From: RGIG1828 sp045546535
GTDB taxonomy: Bacteria > Bacillota > Clostridia > UMGS1810
DNA length: 5,770 bases
Direction of reading: 5' to 3'
Assembly: GCA_045546535.1 (NCBI GenBank)
Contig: JAZQDA010000152.1
Location: 1-5,770 of the forward strand
In this document: positions 1-5,743 of the stretch, piece after piece
Layout: each line of letters begins with the position of its first letter
Numbering within the stretch: the stretch's first letter is position 1
Program-made: the position numbers and the translations under genes
Notes under the pieces: generated by a model
Databases searched by the model: none
Told to the model about the DNA's origin: nothing
What the model saw: the letters and a program-made list of their open reading frames with translations, nothing else

Positions 1-109
1 TGGTCTGTTCTTCCAAAGATTCTCTTACTTTGAGAGGACCGCGTCTTGCGTCAATTACGGGACGGATACCGATAATTGGATAATCGCCTATAATTCTTTT
101 TTTAGCCAT
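1..109 (-). CDS. fucI: L-fucose isomerase, N-terminal fragment (cut by window edge)
   Basis: Only the first 36 codons are present. They read MAKKRIIGDYPIIGIRPVID followed by ARRGPLKVRESLEEQT. The IGIRPVID..R...VRESLEEQT pattern is the hallmark N-terminus of L-fucose isomerase (E. coli FucI begins almost the same way after a shorter leader). The enzyme interconverts L-fucose and L-fuculose in the cytoplasm, the first step of fucose catabolism; some family members also accept D-arabinose. Of two in-frame ATGs (113-115 and 107-109), the inner one is chosen because GGAGG at 118-122 lies 8 nt from it but only 2 nt from the outer one. The gene is divergent from an AraC-family regulator, which fits an inducible sugar operon. 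The catalytic residues lie outside the window, so function rests on the N-terminus alone. Confidence 0.88.
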   Translation of the reverse strand, partial: MAKKRIIGDYPIIGIRPVIDARRGPLKVRESLEEQT

Positions 110-117
110 TGTCATAA

Positions 118-122
118 CCTCC
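118..122 (-). promoter_or_regulatory. Ribosome binding site of fucI
   Basis: Read on the minus strand this is a perfect GGAGG. It sits 8 nt before the ATG at 107-109 and only 2 nt before the upstream in-frame ATG at 113-115. It therefore decides in favour of the inner start. Confidence 0.8.
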
Positions 123-183
123 GTTACGTTAGTTTGCAGGATTGTTATATTGAATTAAATAAATACAGACAAAAATAATCCTT

Positions 184-213
184 AATATAATTATACACTT
201 GAAATACAATCAA
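184..213 (-). promoter_or_regulatory. Candidate fucI promoter, overlapping the regulator's promoter
   Basis: On the minus strand TTGATT (213-208) and TATATT (189-184) are separated by 18 nt. A better -10 hexamer, TATAAT (195-190), lies just upstream but has no good -35 at 17 nt. Either choice places the promoter across the -35 region of the opposite promoter. Which -10 is used cannot be settled by reading. A poor -35 would be expected for a promoter needing an activator. Confidence 0.4.
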
Positions 214-228
214 AACTTGTGTTATAAT
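199..228 (+). promoter_or_regulatory. Promoter of the AraC-family regulator gene
   Basis: TTGAAA (199-204) and a perfect TATAAT (223-228) are separated by 18 nt, close to the housekeeping sigma-A consensus. Transcription would start near 235, giving a leader of about 30 nt. The promoter is inside the divergent region and overlaps the candidate fucI promoter, so one bound regulator could affect both directions. Confidence 0.6.
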
Positions 229-266
229 AGTAAAAAAATATAATTATATTCAGGTTTGGTGGTTTT

Positions 267-1136
267 ATGATTTTTAACGAAACCAAGATGCACGGGAGTT
301 TTGATTTTCCCATTCAGTCATATAGAATGGACCGTATGCACCCGCGCTATGAAATGGTGCATCACTGGCACAAAAATGTGGAAATTATGAGGGTTTTAAA
401 AGGAACTTTGTATGTAACTTTGAACTCCGAAACATTTGTCGTCCAAAAAGGCGATACGGTTTTTGTAAATTCAGAAACTGTTCACGGCGCAGTTCCTAAA
501 GATGACTGTGTATATGAGTGTGCAGTGTTTGACCCTGAGATTATCGGATTTTTGCCGTTTGGCACAGAAAGGCTTTGCGAATGTCTTACAAACGGTAGTA
601 TACGGATTAAAGAAAAAATAGATGCACAGTGCAAGGAAGTTCGGGAAATCACAAGAAAACTTTTTGAATCCTTAAATGATGCTACCATCACCGCACGATA
701 TGATGTAATCGGGAATCTCTGCCTTTTATTTTCTGCCATATTCAAAAACAATTATTATACAAAACAAACTTCTGTTAGAGAAAACCCAAGCACTCAGATT
801 TCAAAATTTAAAAAGGTGATACACTTTATCAGAAGTTCATACAGTCAGGAACTTACCTTAGAAGATATGGCACAGTGTGCGGGAATGTCAAAAAAATATT
901 TTTGTGTCTTTTTCAAGCAATACACCCATCAGACTCCTTTTGAATATCTTATTTCATACAGAATAGAGAGAGCGACGCATTATCTTCTCACTACCGACAA
1001 ATCTATAACCGATATTGCATATAGTTGCGGTTTTAATGATTTAAGTTATTTTATAAAAACATATAAGGCGCATAAAGGAACCAGTCCCGGGATAGTGAGA
1101 AGAGAGGGTTATAAAATATATAGTTTGAAAGATTAA
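267..1136 (+). CDS. AraC-family transcriptional regulator with N-terminal cupin domain
   Basis: This 289-residue protein has the usual size and order for an AraC/XylS sugar-responsive regulator. Residues about 20-80 look like a cupin sensor, with the histidine-rich HHWHKNVEI at 32-40, the turn KGDTVFVNSETVHG at 61-74, and H73 in the expected second-motif place. Residues about 178-280 form the two-helix-turn-helix DNA-binding domain. The first HTH is around LTLEDMAQCAGMSKKYF (196-212). The second is around SITDIAYSCGFNDLSYF (246-262), ending in the GTSPGIVRR signature at 271-279. Divergence from fucI suggests control of fucose catabolism with a pathway sugar as ligand, but ligand and targets are inferred. 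The start has only a weak GGTGG (258-262) 4 nt before it; an in-frame ATG at residue 8 is an alternative. Its stop codon runs into a hairpin terminator shared with the convergent sigma factor gene. Confidence 0.9.
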   Translation: MIFNETKMHGSFDFPIQSYRMDRMHPRYEMVHHWHKNVEIMRVLKGTLYVTLNSETFVVQKGDTVFVNSETVHGAVPKDDCVYECAVFDPEIIGFLPFGTERLCECLTNGSIRIKEKIDAQCKEVREITRKLFESLNDATITARYDVIGNLCLLFSAIFKNNYYTKQTSVRENPSTQISKFKKVIHFIRSSYSQELTLEDMAQCAGMSKKYFCVFFKQYTHQTPFEYLISYRIERATHYLLTTDKSITDIAYSCGFNDLSYFIKTYKAHKGTSPGIVRREGYKIYSLKD

Positions 1137-1178
1137 AAAATAACTGATGTCATTTTAACAGACATCAGTTATTTTTTT
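1135..1178. terminator. Bidirectional intrinsic terminator between the regulator and sigK
   Basis: The arms 1135-1151 and 1161-1177 are perfect inverted repeats of 17 bp around a 9-nt loop (1152-1160). The core is TAACTGATGTC paired with GACATCAGTTA. It is flanked by six A on the left and seven T on the right, so a hairpin followed by a U tract forms in either direction. It overlaps both stop codons (1134-1136 and 1177-1179) and can end both convergent transcripts. Confidence 0.9.
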
Positions 1179-1872
1179 AATATTCTGCTCCCATTTTGCT
1201 AAAGAGTTTTTTGATTGCTTTTTTCTCTATTCTTGAAACATATGAGCGCGAAATGCCGAGAATTTTTGATATTTCCTTTTGAGTGAGTATATCCGAGCCT
1301 CTAAGACCATAGCGAAATTCGAGCACCTTTCTTTCGCGCATTGTAAGAGCCAGTTTCATCTCCTGGTAAAGCCTTGCTATTGTAAGATTTAGATTCACCT
1401 CGTCAAAAACACTTTCTGTATCGCCCGAGAGTTTATCTATAAGTGTTATTTCTCTGCCATCGCGGTCTTTTCCTATGGGGTCTTGCAAAAGAACTTCGCC
1501 CAGGGTCTTTTTCCCGAGCCTTACTGTCATAAGAATTTCATTTTCTATACACCGTGCAGCGTAGGTGGAAAGAGATGCACCTTTTTCTGCCTTAAATGAA
1601 TCTATTGCCTTTATAAGACCTATTGTGCCTATGGATATGATATCATCAGAATCATATCCTTTAAGTGTGTATTTTTTTGCAATATGGGCAACAAGTCTTA
1701 AGTTATGTTCAATGAGTTTGTTTTTTGCCGTTCGGTTTCCGTTTTTGCTTTCCTTTATGTACATAATCTCTTCATCAGGCGACAACGGTTTCAAAAAAGA
1801 TGATGAGCCTGTAACATAGGACACCATAAAAATACCGCTCCCGAGAAGTGTAATGAGCCATGACAGAAACAT
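1177..1872 (-). CDS. sigK: RNA polymerase sporulation sigma factor, pro-sigma-K
   Basis: This 231-residue protein is a sigma-70 family factor closest to late mother-cell sigma-K. Region 2 has LIEHNLRLVAHIAKKY (53-68), then DDIISIGTIGLIKAIDSF (76-93) and STYAARCIENEIL (102-114). The linker LQDPIGKDRDGREITLIDKL resembles B. subtilis SigK rather than SigE. Region 4 carries the HTH TQKEISKILGISRSYVSRIE (197-216). The N-terminus is a hydrophobic pro-sequence ending FMVSYV. By analogy with B. subtilis, cleavage by the SpoIVFB membrane protease would fall before Tyr19, leaving an 18-residue pro-peptide (20 in B. subtilis). The frame is continuous, with no skin-type insertion. The ATG at 1870-1872 is preferred. 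In-frame TTGs at 1876-1878 and 1888-1890 could extend it by two or six residues, and GGGGG (1884-1888) fits either the ATG or the nearer TTG. It is divergent from spoIIE. Confidence 0.92.
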   Translation of the reverse strand: MFLSWLITLLGSGIFMVSYVTGSSSFLKPLSPDEEIMYIKESKNGNRTAKNKLIEHNLRLVAHIAKKYTLKGYDSDDIISIGTIGLIKAIDSFKAEKGASLSTYAARCIENEILMTVRLGKKTLGEVLLQDPIGKDRDGREITLIDKLSGDTESVFDEVNLNLTIARLYQEMKLALTMRERKVLEFRYGLRGSDILTQKEISKILGISRSYVSRIEKKAIKKLFSKMGAEY

Positions 1873-1883
1873 ATTCAAAAAAA

Positions 1884-1888
1884 CCCCC
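1884..1888 (-). promoter_or_regulatory. Atypical GGGGG ribosome binding site of sigK
   Basis: On the minus strand GGGGG can pair with the anti-Shine-Dalgarno CCUCC using one G-U wobble. It lies 11 nt before the ATG at 1870-1872 (rather long) and 5 nt before an in-frame TTG at 1876-1878. No other purine-rich site precedes the more distal TTG at 1888-1890, which argues against that longest start. Confidence 0.5.
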
Positions 1889-1904
1889 AAAAAGATAACT
1901 GCTT

Positions 1905-1932
1905 TATTATATGTTCAAGTGCGTGTCCTTGT
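1905..1932 (-). promoter_or_regulatory. Candidate sigma-K/sigma-E type promoter for sigK
   Basis: The minus strand carries CATATAATA (1913-1905), which fits the sigma-K -10 pattern CATANNNTA and resembles the sigma-E -10. ACA (1932-1930) lies 16 nt upstream and fits the short sigma-K -35 (AC). No sigma-A -35 sits 17 nt before the embedded TATAAT. In B. subtilis sigK is read by sigma-E and then by sigma-K itself, so autoregulation is expected. The motifs are short and carry little information. Confidence 0.35.
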
Positions 1933-1942
1933 GTATTAATTT

Positions 1943-1949
1943 TGCCGAA
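1943..1949 (+). promoter_or_regulatory. Candidate Spo0A box (exact TGNCGAA)
   Basis: TGCCGAA within TTTGCCGAAAAATTTT matches the published Spo0A box TGNCGAA at every position and has the usual T-rich and A-rich flanks. It is about 70 bp from the sigK start and about 190 bp from the spoIIE start, so its target is unclear. Confidence 0.4.
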
Positions 1950-1956
1950 AAATTTT

Positions 1957-1963
1957 ATCGACA
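1957..1963 (-). promoter_or_regulatory. Candidate Spo0A box (one mismatch)
   Basis: On the minus strand the sequence is TTTTTTGTCGATAAA, in which TGTCGAT differs from TGNCGAA only at the last base. It lies 7 bp from the exact box at 1943-1949 in the opposite orientation, so the two may form a paired site. Confidence 0.35.
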
Positions 1964-2050
1964 AAAAACTTTTCTTATTTTTATTTCCCGAAATAAAATT
2001 ATTATTACCCTGTTATATTTTACTGAGGTATGCAAAAAGTTTTTGAAAAC

Positions 2051-2057
2051 TGTCGCA
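2051..2057 (+). promoter_or_regulatory. Candidate Spo0A box upstream of spoIIE (one mismatch)
   Basis: TGTCGCA differs from TGNCGAA at one base and is followed by an A-rich run. It lies about 70 bp upstream of the transcription start expected from the TATAAT at 2111-2116, within the range for Spo0A-activated promoters. A single seven-base near match in AT-rich DNA is weak evidence. Confidence 0.3.
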
Positions 2058-2083
2058 AAATTAAGAAAACCCATTCCATAAAG

Positions 2084-2116
2084 TTACAAAAAATTCCCCC
2101 TTATACATTCTATAAT
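2084..2116 (+). promoter_or_regulatory. Candidate spoIIE promoter with long spacer
   Basis: A perfect -10, TATAAT (2111-2116), stands 22 nt before the spoIIE ATG. There is no -35-like hexamer at 17 nt, where the sequence is only a run of A. TTACAA (2084-2089) matches the -35 at three of six bases and is 21 nt away. B. subtilis spoIIE is described as having a Spo0A-dependent sigma-A promoter with 21-bp spacing. The resemblance is suggestive, but the -35 is weak. The leader would be only about 16 nt and would begin close to the ribosome binding site. Confidence 0.4.
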
Positions 2117-2138
2117 TAAAAATCAAGGAGGAGATACT

Positions 2139-4493
2139 ATGGAAAAAATCAAAAAGACACCTTCTTCAATTATATTTTCCAAACAGTTGAGAGGAAAAGA
2201 AAAAATATTATTTACTCTCACGCCTGTTAAAATTTTTGAGTCACTTTTATGTTTTGCGCTTTCATTTGCACGGGTGTTTTCATTTATGTCACCGTTTGGC
2301 ATTTCTTTTTATGCATCCGTCTTTAAAATAGAACTATGGTCGCTCAATTTCCTGCTTACGCTTACCGGGCTGGTTTTGTCAAAAAGCGCAAATTTATGGT
2401 CAAGCATCACATCGCTCATACTTATTACTGTGATTTTTGCCGTGAGCGAAAAAATGTCTTCAAAAACATACATAAAATCAATAGTTTCATTTTTATGTTT
2501 TTTTGCATCGGGACTTGTGTTTCTTCTGACTTCGTCATATTCTTCTTATGATATCTTCGCACTGATGCTTGAATCTTTATTTTTAGGCTCAGGAGTTTTG
2601 ATTTTTGATAAAGGATTTAGGGTAGTCGCACATTTTAAAGACCGCAGTTTTATAAACGAGGCAGAAAAGGTGTGCGTATTTGCTTTTTTTGCTCTTGTTG
2701 CACTTTGTCTTGAAGAAATCCCCGCATTCATGAGTATAAAACCGGGTGAAGTTATAGGAATTGTTGCAATTTTAATTGCCTCGTTTTCAGGCGATGCATC
2801 ATCTTCTGTTATGCTTTCTGTATTCTTGGGCGTTGCCTTTTCTCTTAAGGGCAGTGAAAACGGAATTTTTATGGGAACATATGCTTTCGGGGCACTGCTC
2901 GGCGGTGCTTTTAAAAAATACGGACGAATCGGGACAAGCCTTGGGTTTGTGATCGCAAACTGTGCATCGTCTATTTTTCTTTCTGATACCCTGATGGCTG
3001 TTGTGGGCGTGTATGACTCTCTTTTGGCTTCCCTCATTTTCCTTTTTCTCCCCAAAAAAGTATTTGATTTTTTCAATGAGTTTTCACTTAAAAGCAATAT
3101 ATCAACAGATAGTTTTCAAAAAAGAGAAACCTGTGATGTGCAACTCAAAAAAATGCGCCGTATTGCTTCGAGCATCGGCGATATCGGGGAAATTTACGAA
3201 AAGGTTTCTTCGGGCAAAAACATTGGAAACGGATATGTAAAAATGATACGGGCAAGTCTTTGCTCTAAAGTTTGTCCTGCCTGTCAGAATAAAGAATCGT
3301 GCTGGAAAGATGACGGCGAAGGTACAAGGGCGGTGAGTGAGATTTTAGAGAAAAATACTGCCGTCACAAACGGAGTAAGTCTGCCGTCATACCTGAGAAA
3401 AAAATGCCACAGAACAGAAGGTTTTTGTGAAACTATTAAAAACCATATGCAAATTATGAAAGCAGAAAAGCAGTGGCTTTCAAAACTTAATGAATCAAGA
3501 AAACTTATTGCAAGTCAGTTAAAAACCGTATCAGATGCTATTGATGCCGAGTGTGAAAACATAACAAAATCAAGGGATTACTCTTTGGAGAAAAAAATAT
3601 ACACCCAACTTGATATTTTAAATATAAAAGCCACAGAGGTGTTTGCAAAAGGGAAAAACAGCGGTTTTGAGGCTGAAATTTCTTTTGAAAACTCAAATGT
3701 GTCGAAGGATACCAAAAGATTATGTATGGAAGCACTTCAGAGAGCATCAGGATCCGATGTGAGTTTTGCTGGGTTTGGCAAATCAGGTAATGAAACCATA
3801 ATGAAATTCACTTCGCCGTATAAATACTCGTGTACATTCGGCTATGCTTCAAAGCCAAAAACAGGAGAACATCTCAGCGGAGACAGTTTCAATGTCATTT
3901 ACACAGACTCTGCAAATCCCGTTATGGCTCTGTCTGACGGTATGGGAAGCGGAAAACAGGCAAATGAGGAAAGCAAGTTTGTAATTGAACTTCTGGAAAA
4001 ATTCCTCCACGCAGGGTTTGACCCGTCCGGTGCTGCAAAACTTATAAATTCAAGTCTTTTATTAAAAGGCGAAAAAGACACCTTTGCAACTCTCGACCTT
4101 TGCAGTATAAACCTCTCTGACGCCACCTTGGATTTCACAAGGCTAGGTGCAAGTAGTGCATATATAAAAACTGATGAAAACATAGTTAAAATCAAGGGGA
4201 CAAGCCTACCCCTCGGAATTGTGAAAAACGAAAGCGGAGAAAAATATATGCTTCCGATAGACTCTGATACGGTGGTTGTTCTTATGTCTGACGGCATTGG
4301 AGATATTGCTCTTAAAATCCCCGAACTTGAGGGCTGGATTGAAAAAGAACTGGAAAATATAAATTCTAAAAATCCGCAGATTGTGGCAAGTAAACTTTTA
4401 AATACTGCCGTAAAACTTGCAGGGAAAACGTGCTATGACGATATGACAGTTCTTGTGGGATGTATTACCAGAAACGAAGGTATATTTTACTAA
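2139..4493 (+). CDS. spoIIE: Stage II sporulation protein E, membrane-anchored serine phosphatase
   Basis: SpoIIE acts at the asymmetric septum. It interacts with FtsZ and dephosphorylates SpoIIAA-P in the forespore, releasing sigma-F from SpoIIAB. The 784-residue protein is slightly shorter than B. subtilis SpoIIE (827). Residues about 33-305 hold roughly ten hydrophobic membrane segments. Residues about 310-555 are the cytoplasmic regulatory region, with a cysteine cluster C375/C379/C382/C388 and C423/C430. Residues about 560-778 are the PP2C-type phosphatase domain. Likely metal-binding aspartates are D582 (SGDS), D600 (SDGMGSG), D718 (SDGIGD) and D767 (YDDMT). They match the spacing of B. 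subtilis D610, D628, D746 and D795 with a constant offset of 28. The start is clear: AAGGAGG (2125-2131) lies 7 nt before the ATG. The gene diverges from sigK and is followed after 53 nt by a small membrane-protein gene with no terminator between. Confidence 0.96.
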   Translation: MEKIKKTPSSIIFSKQLRGKEKILFTLTPVKIFESLLCFALSFARVFSFMSPFGISFYASVFKIELWSLNFLLTLTGLVLSKSANLWSSITSLILITVIFAVSEKMSSKTYIKSIVSFLCFFASGLVFLLTSSYSSYDIFALMLESLFLGSGVLIFDKGFRVVAHFKDRSFINEAEKVCVFAFFALVALCLEEIPAFMSIKPGEVIGIVAILIASFSGDASSSVMLSVFLGVAFSLKGSENGIFMGTYAFGALLGGAFKKYGRIGTSLGFVIANCASSIFLSDTLMAVVGVYDSLLASLIFLFLPKKVFDFFNEFSLKSNISTDSFQKRETCDVQLKKMRRIASSIGDIGEIYEKVSSGKNIGNGYVKMIRASLCSKVCPACQNKESCWKDDGEGTRAVSEILEKNTAVTNGVSLPSYLRKKCHRTEGFCETIKNHMQIMKAEKQWLSKLNESRKLIASQLKTVSDAIDAECENITKSRDYSLEKKIYTQLDILNIKATEVFAKGKNSGFEAEISFENSNVSKDTKRLCMEALQRASGSDVSFAGFGKSGNETIMKFTSPYKYSCTFGYASKPKTGEHLSGDSFNVIYTDSANPVMALSDGMGSGKQANEESKFVIELLEKFLHAGFDPSGAAKLINSSLLLKGEKDTFATLDLCSINLSDATLDFTRLGASSAYIKTDENIVKIKGTSLPLGIVKNESGEKYMLPIDSDTVVVLMSDGIGDIALKIPELEGWIEKELENINSKNPQIVASKLLNTAVKLAGKTCYDDMTVLVGCITRNEGIFY

Positions 4494-4533
4494 ATTAAAG
4501 AGTATAATAATGCGGACAAGCCAAAATGGTGAA

Positions 4534-4539
4534 AGGGAG
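4534..4539 (+). promoter_or_regulatory. Ribosome binding site deciding the small ORF start
   Basis: AGGGAG lies 7 nt before the ATG at 4547-4549 and inside the reading frame opened by an earlier ATG at 4526-4528. That earlier ATG has no purine-rich site before it. The site therefore supports the shorter 77-residue protein. Confidence 0.7.
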
Positions 4540-4546
4540 AATTATT

Positions 4547-4780
4547 ATGCCTGAAAAAAAGAGTGGAATAGCCGAATTTTTTAAAGGAATGTTTAAAATG
4601 AAAAAACCGTTAAACGATGATATTGTATATCAGGCAGAAAAAATAATCGCCGATTATGTAGCAAGACGGCGAAACGAAATAATCGCAAAATACCACAAAA
4701 AGAAAAGTAAAGCCGTTGGCTTTGTTATATTCGCATCTTCTCTGGGACTGGTGTATTTTGTCTATAATCTTATCATTTAA
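4547..4780 (+). CDS. Small C-terminally anchored membrane protein, function unknown
   Basis: I do not recognise this 77-residue protein. Residues about 1-50 are polar and strongly charged, beginning MPEKKSGIAEFFKGMFKMKK and continuing with a probable amphipathic helix rich in Ile, Glu, Arg and Lys (about 25-48). A basic patch YHKKKSK (49-55) precedes one hydrophobic segment (about 56-77, AVGFVIFASSLGLVYFVYNL...) that runs to the end. This suggests a single-pass protein with its N-terminus in the cytoplasm. The upstream in-frame ATG at 4526 would add seven residues but lacks a ribosome binding site. It lies 53 nt after spoIIE with no visible terminator between, and a hairpin terminator follows its stop, so it is probably the last gene of a spoIIE transcript. 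A role at the sporulation septum is a guess from position only. Codon use and the good ribosome binding site support a real gene. Confidence 0.75.
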   Translation: MPEKKSGIAEFFKGMFKMKKPLNDDIVYQAEKIIADYVARRRNEIIAKYHKKKSKAVGFVIFASSLGLVYFVYNLII

Positions 4781-4794
4781 TATTACCATTTTTT

Positions 4795-4819
4795 AAAGCG
4801 GAATTCTTCCGCTTTTTTT
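4795..4819 (+). terminator. Rho-independent terminator after the small ORF
   Basis: AAAGCGGAA (4795-4803) pairs perfectly with TTCCGCTTT (4807-4815) around a 3-nt loop, followed by an uninterrupted T tract to 4819. It lies 14 nt after the small ORF stop and should end the spoIIE transcript. It also insulates ispE, whose promoter begins 12 nt further on. Confidence 0.9.
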
Positions 4820-4830
4820 ATTGCTTTTGA

Positions 4831-4860
4831 TTGACTGTAACATCACATTTATGTTATTAT
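4831..4860 (+). promoter_or_regulatory. ispE promoter (extended -10)
   Basis: TTGACT (4831-4836) and TATTAT (4855-4860) are separated by 18 nt, each five of six to the sigma-A consensus. A TG at 4852-4853 forms an extended -10 (TGNTATTAT). Transcription would begin near 4867, giving a leader of about 25 nt that contains the ribosome binding site AAAAGGCGG (4875-4883). Placement just after a terminator supports an independent housekeeping promoter. Confidence 0.65.
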
Positions 4861-4891
4861 TATTTTAGAATATCAAAAGGCGGATTATGTT

Positions 4892-5743
4892 ATGGAAATA
4901 AAAGCAAATGCCAAAATAAATCTTGCGCTTGATGTCGCAGGAAAAAGAGACGACGGATATCACGAGGTATGTATGATCCTTCAGGAAATTGACCTTTGCG
5001 ACTCTCTCACAGTTGAACTTACAGACAGCGGAGAAATATCACTTTTGTGCGACTGTGGCGACATAGGCAGTGAAAAAGAAAATATAGCATATAAGGCGGC
5101 AAAAGCGTTTTTTGAGTACACTCACCTCCCCTATGGGTGCAATATTGTGCTTTCCAAAAACATTCCCGTAATGGCAGGTCTTGGGGGCGGAAGTTCAGAT
5201 GCGGCATCTGTCATTATGGCTCTCAATAAACTTACAGGTGCCGATTTAAAGAACGAAGAACTCAAAGAAATAGGACTGAAACTGGGCGCTGATGTTCCGT
5301 TTTTTATAGACGGGAAAACTGCTCTTGCAGAAGGTATCGGCGAGAAACTTTCTCCCATAGGTTTTACCCCCGATTATTATGCGGTTATTATTAAACCCGA
5401 AATAAATGTTTCGACCAAAAAAGCATATGAAATCATCGATTCTGTTTCATTCCCCCGCCCCGATGTAAAAAAAGCGGTCAAAGCGCTCGAGGATAGAGAT
5501 ACCAAAACCTTTTTTGAAACCAGCGCAAATGTATTTGAATACACTCTTTCAGAAAACAAAGACGAAATAGAAAAGATAAAAGATTTTCTTTTATCAAAAG
5601 GTGCACTATTTTCAATGATGTCAGGTTCGGGACCTACAGTTTTCGGCCTTTTTGAAACTGAAGAGAGTGCAAAAAAAGCACTTGATGAGTACACACACAA
5701 GTGTTCGTTTAAATGCGTTTCTCATCTTGTAGGCGAAAGATAA
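4892..5743 (+). CDS. ispE: 4-diphosphocytidyl-2-C-methyl-D-erythritol kinase
   Basis: IspE phosphorylates the 2-hydroxyl of CDP-methylerythritol with ATP, the fourth step of the MEP pathway to isoprenoid precursors, in the cytoplasm. The 283-residue length is normal for the family. All three GHMP-kinase motifs are present. Motif 1 is AKINLALDVAGKRDDGYHE (7-25) with K8, the counterpart of E. coli K10. Motif 2 is the ATP-binding PVMAGLGGGSSDAA (92-105). Motif 3 is MSGSGPTVFGLF (243-254). LGADVPFF (131-138) carries the likely catalytic base D134. The ATG is preceded by AGGCGG at 8 nt; an out-of-frame ATG at 4887 is ignored. A terminator precedes the gene and it has its own promoter, so it is expressed separately from spoIIE. 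No terminator is visible in the 27 nt before the window ends, so a downstream operon partner is possible. Confidence 0.96.
   Translation: MEIKANAKINLALDVAGKRDDGYHEVCMILQEIDLCDSLTVELTDSGEISLLCDCGDIGSEKENIAYKAAKAFFEYTHLPYGCNIVLSKNIPVMAGLGGGSSDAASVIMALNKLTGADLKNEELKEIGLKLGADVPFFIDGKTALAEGIGEKLSPIGFTPDYYAVIIKPEINVSTKKAYEIIDSVSFPRPDVKKAVKALEDRDTKTFFETSANVFEYTLSENKDEIEKIKDFLLSKGALFSMMSGSGPTVFGLFETEESAKKALDEYTHKCSFKCVSHLVGER

Noticed and set aside
186..195. Perfect 10-bp palindrome TATAATTATA as an operator
   Set aside because: It is made only of A and T and is explained by overlapping -10-like sequences in an AT-rich promoter region.
482..751. An 89-codon open frame antisense to the AraC-family gene
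   Set aside because: It overlaps a clear regulator gene on the other strand and has no family features.
1177..1872. Assignment of the sigma factor as sigma-E
   Set aside because: Sigma-E also has a pro-sequence and similar core motifs, but the LIEHNLRLVAHI segment, the DPIGKDRDG linker and the FMVSYV cleavage context match sigma-K. The SpoIIGA protease gene expected beside sigE is also missing.
2546..3097. A 183-codon open frame antisense to spoIIE
   Set aside because: It lies wholly opposite the SpoIIE membrane domain, whose reading is unambiguous. It has low-complexity composition and no recognisable domain, so it is a by-product of the opposite strand's codon use.
4503..4508. TATAAT between spoIIE and the small ORF as a separate promoter
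   Set aside because: No -35-like hexamer is found at 16-19 nt upstream, and a match in such AT-rich DNA is expected by chance. A weak internal promoter cannot be excluded.
4526..4546. Upstream ATG extending the small membrane protein by seven residues
   Set aside because: No ribosome binding site precedes it, whereas AGGGAG is ideally placed for the ATG at 4547.
5377..5700. Open frames antisense to ispE, including one of 107 codons
   Set aside because: IspE is complete with all its motifs on the plus strand. The antisense products are Ser/Phe-rich and resemble no protein.
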